Shown: positions 13,020-22,208, counted from the stretch's first letter. The stretch: 26,146 nt of DNA from an uncultured Gemmatimonadota bacterium (GCA_946887295.1 CAMPKP010000032.1:1-26146); one strand, 5' to 3'. Program-made: numbers and translations. Notes: a model not told the origin generated them from the sequence alone.

Positions 13020-15686
13020 TCAGACCGTCGCCCGGGTGCGGTCCATGGTGCCCCGCGCCGCCAGCGCGGCCTGCGCCGATGCGAGCCGCGCGATGGGCAC
13101 CCGGAACGGCGAGCAGCTCACGTAGTTCATTCCCAGCCGGTCGCAGAAGGCCACCGCGCCCGGCTCGCCGCCGTGCTCGCCGCAGATCCCCAGCTTGAGG
13201 TCGTGTCGCGTCTTGCGGCCGAGATCGCAGGCGAGCTGGATCAGCTTCCCGACACCCGCCTGGTCGAGCACCTGGAACGGATCGGCCTCGATGACCCCGT
13301 TCTCGAGGTAGAAGGGCAGAAAGTGCCCCGCGTCGTCGCGGCTCAGCCCCCAGGTGGTCTGGGTGAGATCGTTGGTGCCGAAGGAGAAGAACTGCGCCTC
13401 GCGCGCCAGCTCGTCGGCGGTCACGCAGGCTCGAGGCAGCTCGATCATGGTGCCGAGCAGGAAGGGCACCGTGATCTGCCGCTCCCGGAACACCTCCTCG
13501 GCGACCTGGCGCACGATGAACGCCTGCTTGCGGAACTCGACCACACTCGCCGTGAGCGGGATCATCACCTCGGGCATCACCCGTCCCTTGCGGGCGGCGA
13601 CCGTGCAGGCGGCCTCGAAGATGGCCCGGACCTGCATGGCGGTGATCTCGGGATAGACGATGCCGAGCCGGCAGCCGCGCAGCCCCAGCATCGGATTCAC
13701 CTCCTGCAGCCGGTCGATCAGCGTCTGGAGCTGCTCCACCGGCATGTCGAGCTCGGTGGCGAGCGCCTGGGTCTCCGCCGCGTCGTGGGGCAGGAACTCG
13801 TGGAGCGGCGGATCCAGCAGCCGGATGGTGACCGGGTAGCCCTCCATCGCGCGGAAGATGGCCTCGAAATCGGCGCGCTGCATCGGCAGCAGCTTGGCGA
13901 GCGCCTGCTCCCGACCGGCCTTGTCGGCCGCGACGATCATCTCGCGCATGGCGGTCAGCCGCTCGCCGTCGAAGAACATGTGCTCGGTCCGGCAGAGCCC
14001 GATGCCCTCGGCGCCGAAGTCCCGCCCGCGGTGGGCGTCGGCCGGCGTGTCGGCGTTCACCCGCACCCGGAGCTGACGGATCCGGTCGGCCCACTGCATG
14101 AGCCGGAGGAAGTTCCCGCTGGGCTCCGGGGTCACCAGCGCCGCCTGGCCGGCGAAGACCTTGCCCGTGCTCCCGTCCACCGTGATCCAGTCGCCTTCCG
14201 CGATGCTGCGTCCGTTGACCGTGAACCGATTCGCCTTCTCGTCCACCCGCAGCGCCTGCGCGCCGGCCACGCAGGGCTTCCCCATGCCCCGAGCGACGAC
14301 CGCCGCGTGTGAGGTCATGCCGCCCCGGGCCGTGAGGATCGCCTTGGCCAGCACCATGCCGTGGAAGTCCTCGGGCGAGGTCTCCCGGCGCACCAGGATC
14401 GCGGGCTGACCCGCCCGTCCCATCTTCTCGGCGCGGTCGGCGTCGAACACCGCGGTGCCGCAGGCCGCACCCGGGCTGGCCGGGAGACCGGTGGTAAGCA
14501 GGTCGAGCTTGCTGGTGGGGTCGATGGTCGGGTGAAGCAGCTGGTCGAGGTCGTTGGGCGGGATGCGCGCGACGGCCTCCTCCTCGGAGATGAGCCCCTC
14601 GTCCACCATGTCGCAAGCGATCTGGACGGCCGCCTGTCCCGAGCGCTGGCCGCGGCGGGTCTGCAGCATGTAGAGCACACCGCGCTCCACGGTGAACTCC
14701 ATGTCCTGCAGGTCGCGGAAGTGCCGCTCGAGAGTGCGGGCCACCCGCTCGAGCTCCTGGTAGGCGTGCGGCAGCTTGTCGCGCAGGGCGGCGATCGGCA
14801 GCGGGGTGCGGCTCCCCGAGACCACGTCCTCGCCCTGGGCGTTGAGCAGGAACTCCCCGTAGAGGGTGCGCTCCCCGGTCGAGGGGTCCCGGCTGAAGGT
14901 CACGCCGGTGCCCGAATCCTCGCCCAGGTTGCCGAAGACCATCGCCACGACGTTCACGGCGGTCCCCATGGTGTCGGGAATGTCGTGCAGCTTCCGGTAG
15001 TCGATCGCCCGGCGGGTGTTCCAGCTCTCGAACACCGCCGCGATCGCGCCCCAGAGCTGCCGCACCGGATCGTCGGGAAACTCCCGTCCCGTCTCCGACC
15101 GGATGAGCTCCTTGAACTGCCGTACCAGCCCCTGGACGTCCGGCAGCGGCAGGTCGATGTCGCGCTCCGCGCCGCAGCGCACCCGCGCCTCTTCCAGCAG
15201 GTGGTCGAAGGGCCGCCGGGGAAGATCGAACACCACGCTCCCGTACATCTGCACGAAGCGCCGGTAGGAGTCCCAGGCGAAGCGGGGATTGTCGCTCTGG
15301 CGGGTGAGGCCTTCGACGGTGGTGTCGTTGAGGCCGAGATTGAGGATCGTCTCCATCATGCCGGGCATGGATACCGCGGCGCCGGATCGCACCGACACGA
15401 GCAACGGGTTTTCCCCGTCGCCGAAGTGCTTGCCGGTGGCGCTCTCCACGCGCTGGAGCGTGTTCTCGACTTCCACCCGCAGGCGCTTGGGAAACTGACG
15501 GCTCTCGAGATAGTGGATGCAGAGGCTGCTGGCGATGGTGAAGCCGGGCGGAACGGGAATGCCGATGGTGGTCATCTCGGCGAGTCCGGCGCCCTTGCCG
15601 CCGAGGATCTCCTTCATCGCCGCGGTGCCGTCGGCGCGGCCCTGCCCGAAGAAGTAGACCAGCGGCTGGGTATAGGGCCCGCTCAT
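13020..15686 (-). CDS. ppdK: Pyruvate, phosphate dikinase
   Basis: An 888-residue enzyme interconverting pyruvate, ATP and Pi with phosphoenolpyruvate, AMP and PPi. Residues 10 to about 350 are the ATP-grasp domain (GGKGAGLAEM 29-38, VSVRSGAAVSMPGMMET 98-113, DSGTGVTFSRDP 257-268). The swivelling phosphohistidine domain has GGMTSHAAVVARGMGKPCV with His460 as phosphocarrier and Thr458 at the position regulated in some homologues. The C-terminal TIM barrel has GICGEHGGEP with catalytic Cys835. Length fits bacterial PPDK. The ATG overlaps the purF stop (ATGA), making it the last gene of the purine run. The frame happens to stay open far upstream through purF, but similarity begins at 15686. Direction of the reaction (gluconeogenic or glycolytic) cannot be told from sequence. 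Confidence 0.97.
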   Translation of the reverse strand: MSGPYTQPLVYFFGQGRADGTAAMKEILGGKGAGLAEMTTIGIPVPPGFTIASSLCIHYLESRQFPKRLRVEVENTLQRVESATGKHFGDGENPLLVSVRSGAAVSMPGMMETILNLGLNDTTVEGLTRQSDNPRFAWDSYRRFVQMYGSVVFDLPRRPFDHLLEEARVRCGAERDIDLPLPDVQGLVRQFKELIRSETGREFPDDPVRQLWGAIAAVFESWNTRRAIDYRKLHDIPDTMGTAVNVVAMVFGNLGEDSGTGVTFSRDPSTGERTLYGEFLLNAQGEDVVSGSRTPLPIAALRDKLPHAYQELERVARTLERHFRDLQDMEFTVERGVLYMLQTRRGQRSGQAAVQIACDMVDEGLISEEEAVARIPPNDLDQLLHPTIDPTSKLDLLTTGLPASPGAACGTAVFDADRAEKMGRAGQPAILVRRETSPEDFHGMVLAKAILTARGGMTSHAAVVARGMGKPCVAGAQALRVDEKANRFTVNGRSIAEGDWITVDGSTGKVFAGQAALVTPEPSGNFLRLMQWADRIRQLRVRVNADTPADAHRGRDFGAEGIGLCRTEHMFFDGERLTAMREMIVAADKAGREQALAKLLPMQRADFEAIFRAMEGYPVTIRLLDPPLHEFLPHDAAETQALATELDMPVEQLQTLIDRLQEVNPMLGLRGCRLGIVYPEITAMQVRAIFEAACTVAARKGRVMPEVMIPLTASVVEFRKQAFIVRQVAEEVFRERQITVPFLLGTMIELPRACVTADELAREAQFFSFGTNDLTQTTWGLSRDDAGHFLPFYLENGVIEADPFQVLDQAGVGKLIQLACDLGRKTRHDLKLGICGEHGGEPGAVAFCDRLGMNYVSCSPFRVPIARLASAQAALAARGTMDRTRATV

Positions 15687-17074
15687 GCGGGGGTGGCGAT
15701 GAGCGGAGACGCGTGCCGCAGCTGCACCAGATCCTCCGGGATCGGCGTGGGGTACTGTCCGGAAAAGCAGGCGTGACAGAAGCCGGTGTGGCTGCCCGCC
15801 GCCCGCAGCATGCCGTCGAGCGAGAGATAGCCCAGGCTGTCCACGCCGAGGAACTCGCGGATCTCCTCGATGGAATGGCTGGCGGCGATCAGCTCCTCGC
15901 GGGTCGGTGTGTCGATGCCGTAGTGGCACGGCCCCGTGATCGGCGGCGACGCCAGCCGCAGGTGCACTTCGCGGGCGCCGGCGGCCCGGATCATCTGCAC
16001 CAGGCTCCGGCTGGTGTTCCCGCGCACCAGGCTGTCGTCCACCACGATGCACGACTTCCCGTGGATGACGTCGCGCACGGGGTTGAACTTGATCTTGACC
16101 TTCTCCACCCGGTGGTTCTGGGTCGGGTTGATGAAGGTCCGGCCCACGTAGTGGTTCCGGATGAGGCCGTGCTCCAGCTTGATTCCCGACACCTCGGAGA
16201 AGCCGAGCGCCATGGCGTTGGAGCTGTCGGGAACGCTGAACACCACGTCGCCGGTGGCGGGCCGCTCGCGGGCGAGCTGGCGGCCGAGCTCGCGCCGCAC
16301 CCGGTCTACCGACTCGCCGAACACGGTGCTGTCGGGCCGCGCGAAGTAGACCAGCTCGAAGACGCAGCGGCTCACCGGCCGCGGCGAGAGCCTCGGCAGC
16401 TCGGTGACCCGGCCGTCCTCGACCCGCACGAAGTCGCCCGGCTCGAGCTCGCACGCCATGGAGGCGCCCACCAGGTCGAGCGCGCAGGTCTCCGACGCGA
16501 TCACCATCCCGGCGCCCAGCCGGCCCAGCACCAGCGGCCGGAAGCCGCGGCTGTCCACCACCGCGTAGAGCGTGCGCCCGGCCGCGATCACCAGGCTGTA
16601 GGCCCCTTCCACCTGTTCCAGCGCGTCGCGGATCTGGCCCTCGACCGTCTCCGCCTCGGACCGCGCGATCAGGTGCACCAGCACCTCGGTGTCCGACGAC
16701 GTGGTGAAGATCGCGCCCTTCTCGACCAGCTCGCGCTTGAGCTCGACGGCGTTGGTCAGGTTGCCGTTGTGGGCGATGGCGAGGGTGCCGAGCCGGGTGT
16801 TGACGCTGCAAGGCTGAGCGTTCGCCAGGACGGTGCTGCCCGTGGTCGAATAGCGGGTGTGGCCCACCGCCACGTCGCCGGGGAGGCGGTCGAGGATGGC
16901 GTCGTCGAAGTTCTCGGATACGAGCCCCATCCCGCGATGCGATCGCGCGTTGCAGTCGCGGTCGATGGCCACGATGCCCGCGCTCTCCTGCCCCCGATGC
17001 TGCAGGGCATAGAGTCCGAGGTAGGTGAGCCGAGCCGCGTCCGCGAGCCCGGAGACGCCGATGATGCCGCACAT
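15683..17074 (-). CDS. purF: Amidophosphoribosyltransferase (PurF), Fe-S type
   Basis: A 463-residue enzyme making phosphoribosylamine from PRPP and glutamine, the first committed purine step. It has an N-terminal Ntn glutaminase domain beginning MCGIIGV, with Cys2 exposed after Met removal and no propeptide. Other marks are ALQHRGQESAG (23-33), HTRYSTTG (72-79) and HNGNLTN (102-108). The C-terminal phosphoribosyltransferase domain contains the PRPP loop VVDDSLVRGNTSR (344-356). Cys237, Cys383, Cys433 and Cys436 match the four ligands of the 4Fe-4S cluster in the Bacillus-type enzyme. It starts 6 nt after the purL stop, with AGGAG upstream inside purL, and overlaps ppdK by 4 nt. Confidence 0.97.
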   Translation of the reverse strand: MCGIIGVSGLADAARLTYLGLYALQHRGQESAGIVAIDRDCNARSHRGMGLVSENFDDAILDRLPGDVAVGHTRYSTTGSTVLANAQPCSVNTRLGTLAIAHNGNLTNAVELKRELVEKGAIFTTSSDTEVLVHLIARSEAETVEGQIRDALEQVEGAYSLVIAAGRTLYAVVDSRGFRPLVLGRLGAGMVIASETCALDLVGASMACELEPGDFVRVEDGRVTELPRLSPRPVSRCVFELVYFARPDSTVFGESVDRVRRELGRQLARERPATGDVVFSVPDSSNAMALGFSEVSGIKLEHGLIRNHYVGRTFINPTQNHRVEKVKIKFNPVRDVIHGKSCIVVDDSLVRGNTSRSLVQMIRAAGAREVHLRLASPPITGPCHYGIDTPTREELIAASHSIEEIREFLGVDSLGYLSLDGMLRAAGSHTGFCHACFSGQYPTPIPEDLVQLRHASPLIATPA

Positions 17075-17080
17075 GCCGTC

Positions 17081-19387
17081 TTATTCTCCTGCCGAGCGCT
17101 CCACGTCGGCGTGCTGCATTCGCCGCGGGATCGCTTCGAGATAGGTCTTTCGCAGTCGCTCCACGTCCCAACTCAACAGGTGAGACCCGGCGCGCAGTTC
17201 CAGCTTCGCGCCTCCGGTCCGGCCGGCCCGGAAGATGGGCACCCCGTGCTCGCGGGCGAGCTCCTCGAGCGCCTCCCGGTGGGCCGGGTCGGCGGACAGG
17301 ATCACCCGCCCGGCGTCCTCACCATAGAGCAGGGCCTCGGGGTCGACCCCGGGCGCATGTCCCTCCAGGTCGAGCCGGGCCCCCACGCCCGACATCGCGT
17401 ATGGGCCGCCGATCGCGGACTCGGCGAGCGCGACCAGCAGGCCGCCTTCGGCGGCGTCGTGGGCGGACCGGAGGAGACCTCGTCCGGCGGCGACGACCAG
17501 GAGGTCCTGGAGGCGGCGCTCGGCCTCGAGGTCCACCGGCGGGACGTGGCCCCCGACGAACTCCCGGACCTCCACCCAGTACGCCGAGCCGCCCAGCTCT
17601 CCGCGAGTCGCGCCCAGGATGAACACGTCGTCGCCCCCGGCCGCGAAGTGGCTCGGCACCCGACGCTCGACCCGCTCCAGGAGACCGACCATGCCGATCG
17701 TGGGCGTGGGGTCCACGGCGCCGGTGGGGCTCTCATTGTAGAAGGAGACGTTTCCTCCCGTCACCGGGGTGTCGAAAGCCCGGCAGGCGTCCGCGATCCC
17801 CCGACACGCCTCGCGGAACTGGAAGAAGACCTCGGGCTTCTCGGGATTGCCGAAGTTGAGGCAGTCGGTGATGCCGAGCGGCCGGGCCCCCGTGCAGGCG
17901 ATGTTGCGCGCCGCCTCGGCCACGGCGGCCTTGCCGCCCTCATAGGGGTCGAGCGCCACCAGACGGGCGTTACAGTCCACCGTCACCGCCAGGCCGAAGT
18001 CGGTGCCCGGCACCCGGAGCACTCCGGCGTCGCCGCCCGGCCCCAGCACCGTGGAGGCCTGCACGGTGGAGTCGTACTGCTCGAAGACCCAGCGCTTGCT
18101 GGCGATGTTGGGGCTGTCGAGCAGCAGCTCCAGCGCATGGTGCAGGTCGGCCTTGGGCGGAAGGTGCGGCCGCGCGGCGCGCCTGGCGCGGGCTTCCTCG
18201 CTCTCCCGCGCCTCGGGATGGTAGACGGGGCAGTCCTCGACCAGACGCTGGCCCGGGATGGCGGCCACCGTGAGTCCGTGGTGCTTCACCCGGTAGATCC
18301 CGTCGTCGGTCACCCGGCCGATCGGGGTGGCGGACAGCTCCCACTTGGCGCAGATCCGCTGCACGTCGGCCACGCGCTCGGGTGTGGCCACGACCAGCAT
18401 CCGCTCCTGCGACTCGGAGAGCAGGATCTCGTACGGCGTCATGCCCGCTTCCCGGGTGGGTACCAGGCCGGTGTCGATCTCGACTCCGACCCCGCCCCGC
18501 GCGGCCATCTCGGCGCTCGAGCTGGTGAGGCCGGCGGCGCCCATGTCCTGAATGGCGACGATGAGGCGCGACGTGATGAGCTCCAGGCTGGCCTCCAGCA
18601 GGAGCTTCTCGGTGAAGGGGTCGCCGACCTGCACCTGGGGGCGCCGCGCCTCGCTCTTCTCGGAGAGCTCCTCGGAGGCGAAGCTCGCGCCGTGAATGCC
18701 GTCGCGCCCGGTCCGGGCACCGACCGCGAGGAGGATGTTGCCCACCCCTTCGGCGGCGGCGCGGATCAGGTCCGACTCGCGCAGCAGCCCGACGCACATC
18801 GCGTTCACCAGCGGATTTCCGGTGTAGCCGGGTGCGAACCCGACCTCTCCTCCCAGCGTCGGAACGCCCACGCAGTTGCCGTAGTCGCCGACGCCGCGAA
18901 CCACGCCGGCGAACAGGTAGCGGTTCCTGGGATGGTCCAGCGGGCCGAAGCGGAGGCTGTTGAGCAGCGCCACCGGCCGTGCACCCATGGTGAACACGTC
19001 CCGGAGAATGCCGCCCACGCCGGTGGCGGCGCCCTGGTAAGGCTCCACGGCCGAGGGGTGGTTGTGCGACTCGATCTTGAACGCGACGGCCCAGCCGTCC
19101 GGCAGCCGGAGCACACCGGCGTTCTCGCCCGGCCCCTGGACCACCTGGGGCCCCGACGTGGGGAAGGTCCTGAGGACCGGCCGGGAATGCTTGTAGCTGC
19201 AGTGCTCGGACCAGAGCGCGGAGAAGATGCCCAGCTCGGTCAGGGTCGGGACCCGCCCGAGCAGCTCCAGGATCCGCTGGTACTCCAAGTCGTTGAGGTG
19301 GTGCTCCCGCACCACCTCGGGAGTGACCGGGCGCTCCCCGGGGACGGCCATGGCCTCGGTGGAGCCCGCGACGGCGGAACCGGTCAC
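17081..19387 (-). CDS. purL: Phosphoribosylformylglycinamidine synthase large subunit, small-type (PurL)
   Basis: A 768-residue ATP-dependent synthetase (FGAR to FGAM, purine step 4) of the short type that works with separate PurS and PurQ. Conserved blocks include [16 protein letters not shown] (catalytic His62), [30 protein letters not shown], the [13 protein letters not shown] and [12 protein letters not shown] blocks, [11 protein letters not shown] and a C-terminal half repeating the fold. The start is uncertain. GTG 19387 overlaps the zinc-ribbon gene stop as GTGA, following the pattern of this run. The ATG at 19351 (756 residues) is an alternative with only a poorly spaced GAGG. Either way the first 15-20 residues lie outside the conserved domain. 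The stop is 6 nt before purF. Confidence 0.95.
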   Translation of the reverse strand: MTGSAVAGSTEAMAVPGERPVTPEVVREHHLNDLEYQRILELLGRVPTLTELGIFSALWSEHCSYKHSRPVLRTFPTSGPQVVQGPGENAGVLRLPDGWAVAFKIESHNHPSAVEPYQGAATGVGGILRDVFTMGARPVALLNSLRFGPLDHPRNRYLFAGVVRGVGDYGNCVGVPTLGGEVGFAPGYTGNPLVNAMCVGLLRESDLIRAAAEGVGNILLAVGARTGRDGIHGASFASEELSEKSEARRPQVQVGDPFTEKLLLEASLELITSRLIVAIQDMGAAGLTSSSAEMAARGGVGVEIDTGLVPTREAGMTPYEILLSESQERMLVVATPERVADVQRICAKWELSATPIGRVTDDGIYRVKHHGLTVAAIPGQRLVEDCPVYHPEARESEEARARRAARPHLPPKADLHHALELLLDSPNIASKRWVFEQYDSTVQASTVLGPGGDAGVLRVPGTDFGLAVTVDCNARLVALDPYEGGKAAVAEAARNIACTGARPLGITDCLNFGNPEKPEVFFQFREACRGIADACRAFDTPVTGGNVSFYNESPTGAVDPTPTIGMVGLLERVERRVPSHFAAGGDDVFILGATRGELGGSAYWVEVREFVGGHVPPVDLEAERRLQDLLVVAAGRGLLRSAHDAAEGGLLVALAESAIGGPYAMSGVGARLDLEGHAPGVDPEALLYGEDAGRVILSADPAHREALEELAREHGVPIFRAGRTGGAKLELRAGSHLLSWDVERLRKTYLEAIPRRMQHADVERSAGE

Positions 19388-19722
19388 GCGCCGGGCCCGC
19401 GCTTCTTGCCCGAGCTCCGGAAGGCCGAGAGCGCCTCCGAGAGGACCCGGGTCATGAGCGCCGGACGATCCTCGTGCGAGATCACCTCGAGCTCGCCGGC
19501 GTCGAGCCACATTCCTCCGCAGTGGGGGCAGGTCTCGATCTGGACGCCGTGGAACTCACCGCTGCTCAGGTCGTAGCCGTCCTTGGGGCACTTCATGTAG
19601 TGAGTCTTGCGCTCCGCCTCGAGCGCGCTGGCTTCGAGCTTCTCGCGCTGCTTCTGCAGCAGCTCCGCGTTCTGCTGGGCGAAGTACTCGTCCTCGTTGC
19701 GGCTGGGTTTTTCGATGGTCAT
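19384..19722 (-). CDS. Zinc-ribbon (zf-TFIIB-like) protein encoded between purQ and purL
   Basis: A 112-residue soluble protein. Residues 9-40 are highly charged and Gln/Glu/Lys/Ala-rich ([20 protein letters not shown]), a probable coiled coil or long helix. Residues 43-80 hold a zf-TFIIB-type ribbon: [10 protein letters not shown], then about 15 residues later [17 protein letters not shown]. The visible ligands are Cys45, Cys65 and Cys68; the fourth position is Asp48, with His41 nearby. The ATG overlaps the purQ stop (ATGA), and the stop overlaps the likely purL GTG, so it is embedded in the FGAM synthetase genes. No function is established for such proteins. A role in assembly or regulation of the PurSQL complex is a hypothesis from position only. 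Confidence 0.88.
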   Translation of the reverse strand: MTIEKPSRNEDEYFAQQNAELLQKQREKLEASALEAERKTHYMKCPKDGYDLSSGEFHGVQIETCPHCGGMWLDAGELEVISHEDRPALMTRVLSEALSAFRSSGKKRGPGA

Positions 19723-20438
19723 CGGCTGGGCACCTTCGCTGTGGAAGGCTGCGGCTTCCCCGCAGCCATGGAGGTGAAGAACCCGCGGCCGTCGGCCGGG
19801 CCGAGGACCGGGTCCGCGGCACGCTCGGGATGGGGCATGATCCCCACCACGTTGCCCGCGGCATTCCGGATTCCCGCGATGTGCGCGGCCGAGCCGTTGG
19901 GGTTGGGCTGATAGGGGGAGCCCTCGGTGTCCGCCACATAGCGCAGCACCACCCGCCCCTCGGCCTCGAGCATCCGGAGGGTGTCGGCACTCGCGAGAAA
20001 GCGGCCGTCGCCGTGCGCCACGGGGAGCCTCAGGCGCTGGCCGACCGCATAGTCCAGAGTGAACGGCGTATCGTTCCGCTCGACGGTGACGTCCACCGGC
20101 TTGGAGACGAAGTGGAGGCCGGCGTTGCGCATCAGCGCACCGGGCAGCAGATGCGCCTCGCAGAGGATCTGGAACCCGTTGCAGATCCCGAGCACCAGGC
20201 CGCCCTCGGCGCCGTGGCGCTGCACCGCCTGCATGACCGGGCTGAAGCGGGCGATCGCGCCGGAGCGCAGGTAGTCGCCGTAGCTGAATCCGCCGGGCAG
20301 GATGACGACATCGGCCTGCCGGAGATCGGTGTCGCGGTGCCAGACGAAATAGGCGTTGGCGCCCACCGACTCGGCGGCGCGGAGGGTATCGAAGTCGCAG
20401 TTGCTGCCGGGAAACCGGACGACCGCCACGTTGAGCAT
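19719..20438 (-). CDS. purQ: Phosphoribosylformylglycinamidine synthase glutaminase subunit (PurQ)
   Basis: A 239-residue class I glutamine amidotransferase that supplies ammonia to PurL. It opens with VAVVRFPGSNCDFDT (4-18) and has ILPGGFSYGDYLRSGAIAR (46-64), the nucleophile Cys86 in LGICNGFQIL and the dyad His203/Glu205 in GIMPHPERA. The C-terminus extends about 20 residues beyond the dyad domain (GFFTSMAAGKPQPST). The ATG overlaps the purS stop (TGATG) and the stop overlaps the zinc-ribbon gene's ATG (ATGA). The PurS-PurQ order followed by a short-type PurL is the usual Gram-positive-like arrangement, here interrupted by one small gene. Confidence 0.97.
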   Translation of the reverse strand: MLNVAVVRFPGSNCDFDTLRAAESVGANAYFVWHRDTDLRQADVVILPGGFSYGDYLRSGAIARFSPVMQAVQRHGAEGGLVLGICNGFQILCEAHLLPGALMRNAGLHFVSKPVDVTVERNDTPFTLDYAVGQRLRLPVAHGDGRFLASADTLRMLEAEGRVVLRYVADTEGSPYQPNPNGSAAHIAGIRNAAGNVVGIMPHPERAADPVLGPADGRGFFTSMAAGKPQPSTAKVPSR

Positions 20439-20692
20439 CAGCCCTCCTCGACCTCGACCAGGTAGTCCTCGGTGACCGGATTGGCGAGGAGCTTGTCGCA
20501 CATCTGGCGGGCCCGCGTCTCCGCGTCGGCGCGGGAGGGCGCGGCCACCTCGAGCTGGATCGCCCGCCCGATCCGGACCCCGCCGGCCTCGGCGAACCCG
20601 AGTGCCGACAGCGCCTGCTCGACCGCCTGGCCCTGGGGGTCCAGCAGGCCGGTGCGCGGCATCACCCTCACCTGGATGCGGTAGGTCATCAT
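20438..20692 (-). CDS. purS: Phosphoribosylformylglycinamidine synthase subunit PurS
   Basis: An 84-residue small subunit that bridges PurQ and PurL and helps ammonia transfer. Family marks are the N-terminal YRIQVRVMPRTGLLDPQGQA and VRIGRAIQLEV (39-49), with the expected length. Two adjacent ATGs (20692 and 20689) are possible. The first overlaps the pssA stop as ATGA and the second as TGATG; GAGGA directly precedes both, so spacing slightly favours the second. The stop overlaps the purQ ATG. Confidence 0.95.
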   Translation of the reverse strand: MMTYRIQVRVMPRTGLLDPQGQAVEQALSALGFAEAGGVRIGRAIQLEVAAPSRADAETRARQMCDKLLANPVTEDYLVEVEEG

Positions 20693-21567
20693 TCCTCGGG
20701 CATCTCTCGGCGGTCGCGCCAGCCGGCGCGTCGCTCGTGGACGACGGGTGGCGGCTCGGGCTCGCTCCCGTCGGCGAGCCGCTCCTCCACCTCGGGGGCC
20801 ATCTCGGGCCGCTCCATCAGCCCCAGGATCGTGGCGCGCACGATGCCGTAGGACATGTAGAACAGGCCGAGCGGAAACAAAAAATACTCAGGTGCCAGAA
20901 TTCCGCCGAACAGGATCGTCAGGTAGACCGCGAGGCCGAACAGCCCCCTGGCGCTGCGGACTCCGATGCCGGGAAACTTGGGATACTTCACGTTGCTCAC
21001 CATCAGGAGGGCGAGCAGGAGCATCAGCACCACGAGGCCCTGGTGCTGGAGGTCGAGATAGGCGAGCGAGGCCCGGTACCACTCGGTCTGGCTGAAAGGG
21101 TAGTACACGGCGAGCGTCGTCCCCGCCGCGGGGGAGGGCAGTCCCGTGAACCAGCCGGTGGAGGGCTTGCCCGCGGAGAGCACGTTGAAGCGGGCGAGGC
21201 GCAGGGCGACCGCGGTGACGTAGATGTAGCAGAGGATCCAGGCGAAGCGGCCCGCGTTGGAGAAGTCCAGGAAATAGATGAGCAGCGCCGGGGCCACCCC
21301 GAACGAGATGACGTCCACCAGCGAGTCCAGCTCCGCGCCGAAGCGGGTGCCGGTGTTGGAGAGCCGGGCCACCCGGCCGTCCAGCATGTCGAGGATCCCG
21401 GCGAAGACGATGAACCATCCCGCCCAGCGGAAATTGCCGTTGAAGGCGGACACGATGGCCCAGAATCCGAAGAACAGGTTGCCGAGGGTGAACGCGCTCG
21501 GCATGACCACCACGACCTGGCGCATGGTGCGCCGCCGGACCCCGTCCTGCCTGGGTATCAGCTCCAT
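20689..21567 (-). CDS. pssA: CDP-diacylglycerol-serine O-phosphatidyltransferase (PssA, membrane type)
   Basis: A 292-residue integral membrane enzyme making phosphatidylserine from CDP-diacylglycerol and L-serine. The CDP-alcohol phosphotransferase signature is complete: DMLDGRVAR starting at Asp60, then eight residues, Gly77, Asp81 and Asp85 (the D-x2-DG-x2-AR-x8-G-x3-D-x3-D pattern), within about eight hydrophobic segments spread over 16-255. The tail from about 258 is soluble and rich in Glu, Pro and Arg. The ATG at 21567 overlaps the psd end by 10 nt; an internal ATG at 21525 (MRQVVVV) is a possible later start. Next to psd it completes the route to phosphatidylethanolamine. The stop overlaps purS. 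Confidence 0.95.
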   Translation of the reverse strand: MELIPRQDGVRRRTMRQVVVVMPSAFTLGNLFFGFWAIVSAFNGNFRWAGWFIVFAGILDMLDGRVARLSNTGTRFGAELDSLVDVISFGVAPALLIYFLDFSNAGRFAWILCYIYVTAVALRLARFNVLSAGKPSTGWFTGLPSPAAGTTLAVYYPFSQTEWYRASLAYLDLQHQGLVVLMLLLALLMVSNVKYPKFPGIGVRSARGLFGLAVYLTILFGGILAPEYFLFPLGLFYMSYGIVRATILGLMERPEMAPEVEERLADGSEPEPPPVVHERRAGWRDRREMPEE

Positions 21568-22208
21568 TCGGCCACCACCGTCACTCCCGCGATAGTCGTG
21601 TCGCCGACGGCGACCAGCGTCCTGGTGCCCGCCGGCAGGAAGAGATCCACCCGCGAGCCGAACCGGATCATGCCGAGGCGCTGGCCCTGGTGCACCACCG
21701 CGCCCACATGGTGGTCGGTGACGATTCTCCGGGCCACCAGCCCCGCGATCTGCCTGATCAGCACCTTGCCCCGCGCCGCGACCACGCCGACCGACGACTG
21801 CTCGTTGACGAGGCTCGACTTCTCCGCCCCCGCGTGGCCGAACTTCCCCGCGTTGTAGTGCCGGTACGCGACCGTGCCGCTGACCGGGTACCGGTTGACG
21901 TGGCAGTCGAAGACGTTCATGAAGATCGAGATGCGCAGGGCCCGGTCGCACAAGAAAGCCGGCTCGTCGGTCTCCACCACGCTCACCACCTTGCCGTCGG
22001 CGGGTGCCACCACCATGTGCTCGCCGGTGCTCCAGGCCCGCTCGGGGTCGCGGAAGAAGGCGACGACCCAGGCCGAGAGCGCGACCCAGACCGCGGCCAC
22101 GATCCACCAGGTCACGGAGCCGCTGCGCACCGCGACGATCAGCAGGGCGAGCGCGATCGCCCACGCCCCGGCGATGAACCAGCGTCCCTCGGGCGCGGTC
22201 CGGATCAC
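21558..22208 (-). CDS. psd: Phosphatidylserine decarboxylase proenzyme, short type (Psd)
   Basis: A 216-residue self-cleaving pyruvoyl enzyme that decarboxylates phosphatidylserine to phosphatidylethanolamine. Two hydrophobic segments (about 10-28 and 33-51) anchor it. They are followed by [15 protein letters not shown] (Asp71), [11 protein letters not shown] (His103) and GKFGHA. The autocleavage site is Gly184-Ser185 in [12 protein letters not shown], so Ser185 becomes the pyruvoyl group; FGS replaces the LGST of the long E. coli type, as expected for short archaeal/Bacteroidetes-like Psd. The GTG at 22208 overlaps the purC stop (GTGA); the open extension upstream is purC in another frame. 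It overlaps pssA by 10 nt, so the two lipid enzymes are coupled. Confidence 0.95.
   Translation of the reverse strand: MIRTAPEGRWFIAGAWAIALALLIVAVRSGSVTWWIVAAVWVALSAWVVAFFRDPERAWSTGEHMVVAPADGKVVSVVETDEPAFLCDRALRISIFMNVFDCHVNRYPVSGTVAYRHYNAGKFGHAGAEKSSLVNEQSSVGVVAARGKVLIRQIAGLVARRIVTDHHVGAVVHQGQRLGMIRFGSRVDLFLPAGTRTLVAVGDTTIAGVTVVAEWS

Noticed and set aside
15687..17171. Upstream extension of the ppdK frame through purF
   Set aside because: The frame is open by chance. PPDK similarity and normal length begin at 15686, and purF occupies this region in another frame.
15713..19576. A 1287-codon open frame on the plus strand, opposite purF and purL
   Set aside because: It is antisense to two clearly recognised genes and its translation is rich in His, Arg, Gly and Ala without family motifs. 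Long antisense frames are expected at this GC content.
20883..20900. A T-run on the minus strand inside pssA as a possible terminator
   Set aside because: No stem precedes the T6 run, and it encodes a hydrophobic segment (APEYFLFPLG) in frame.
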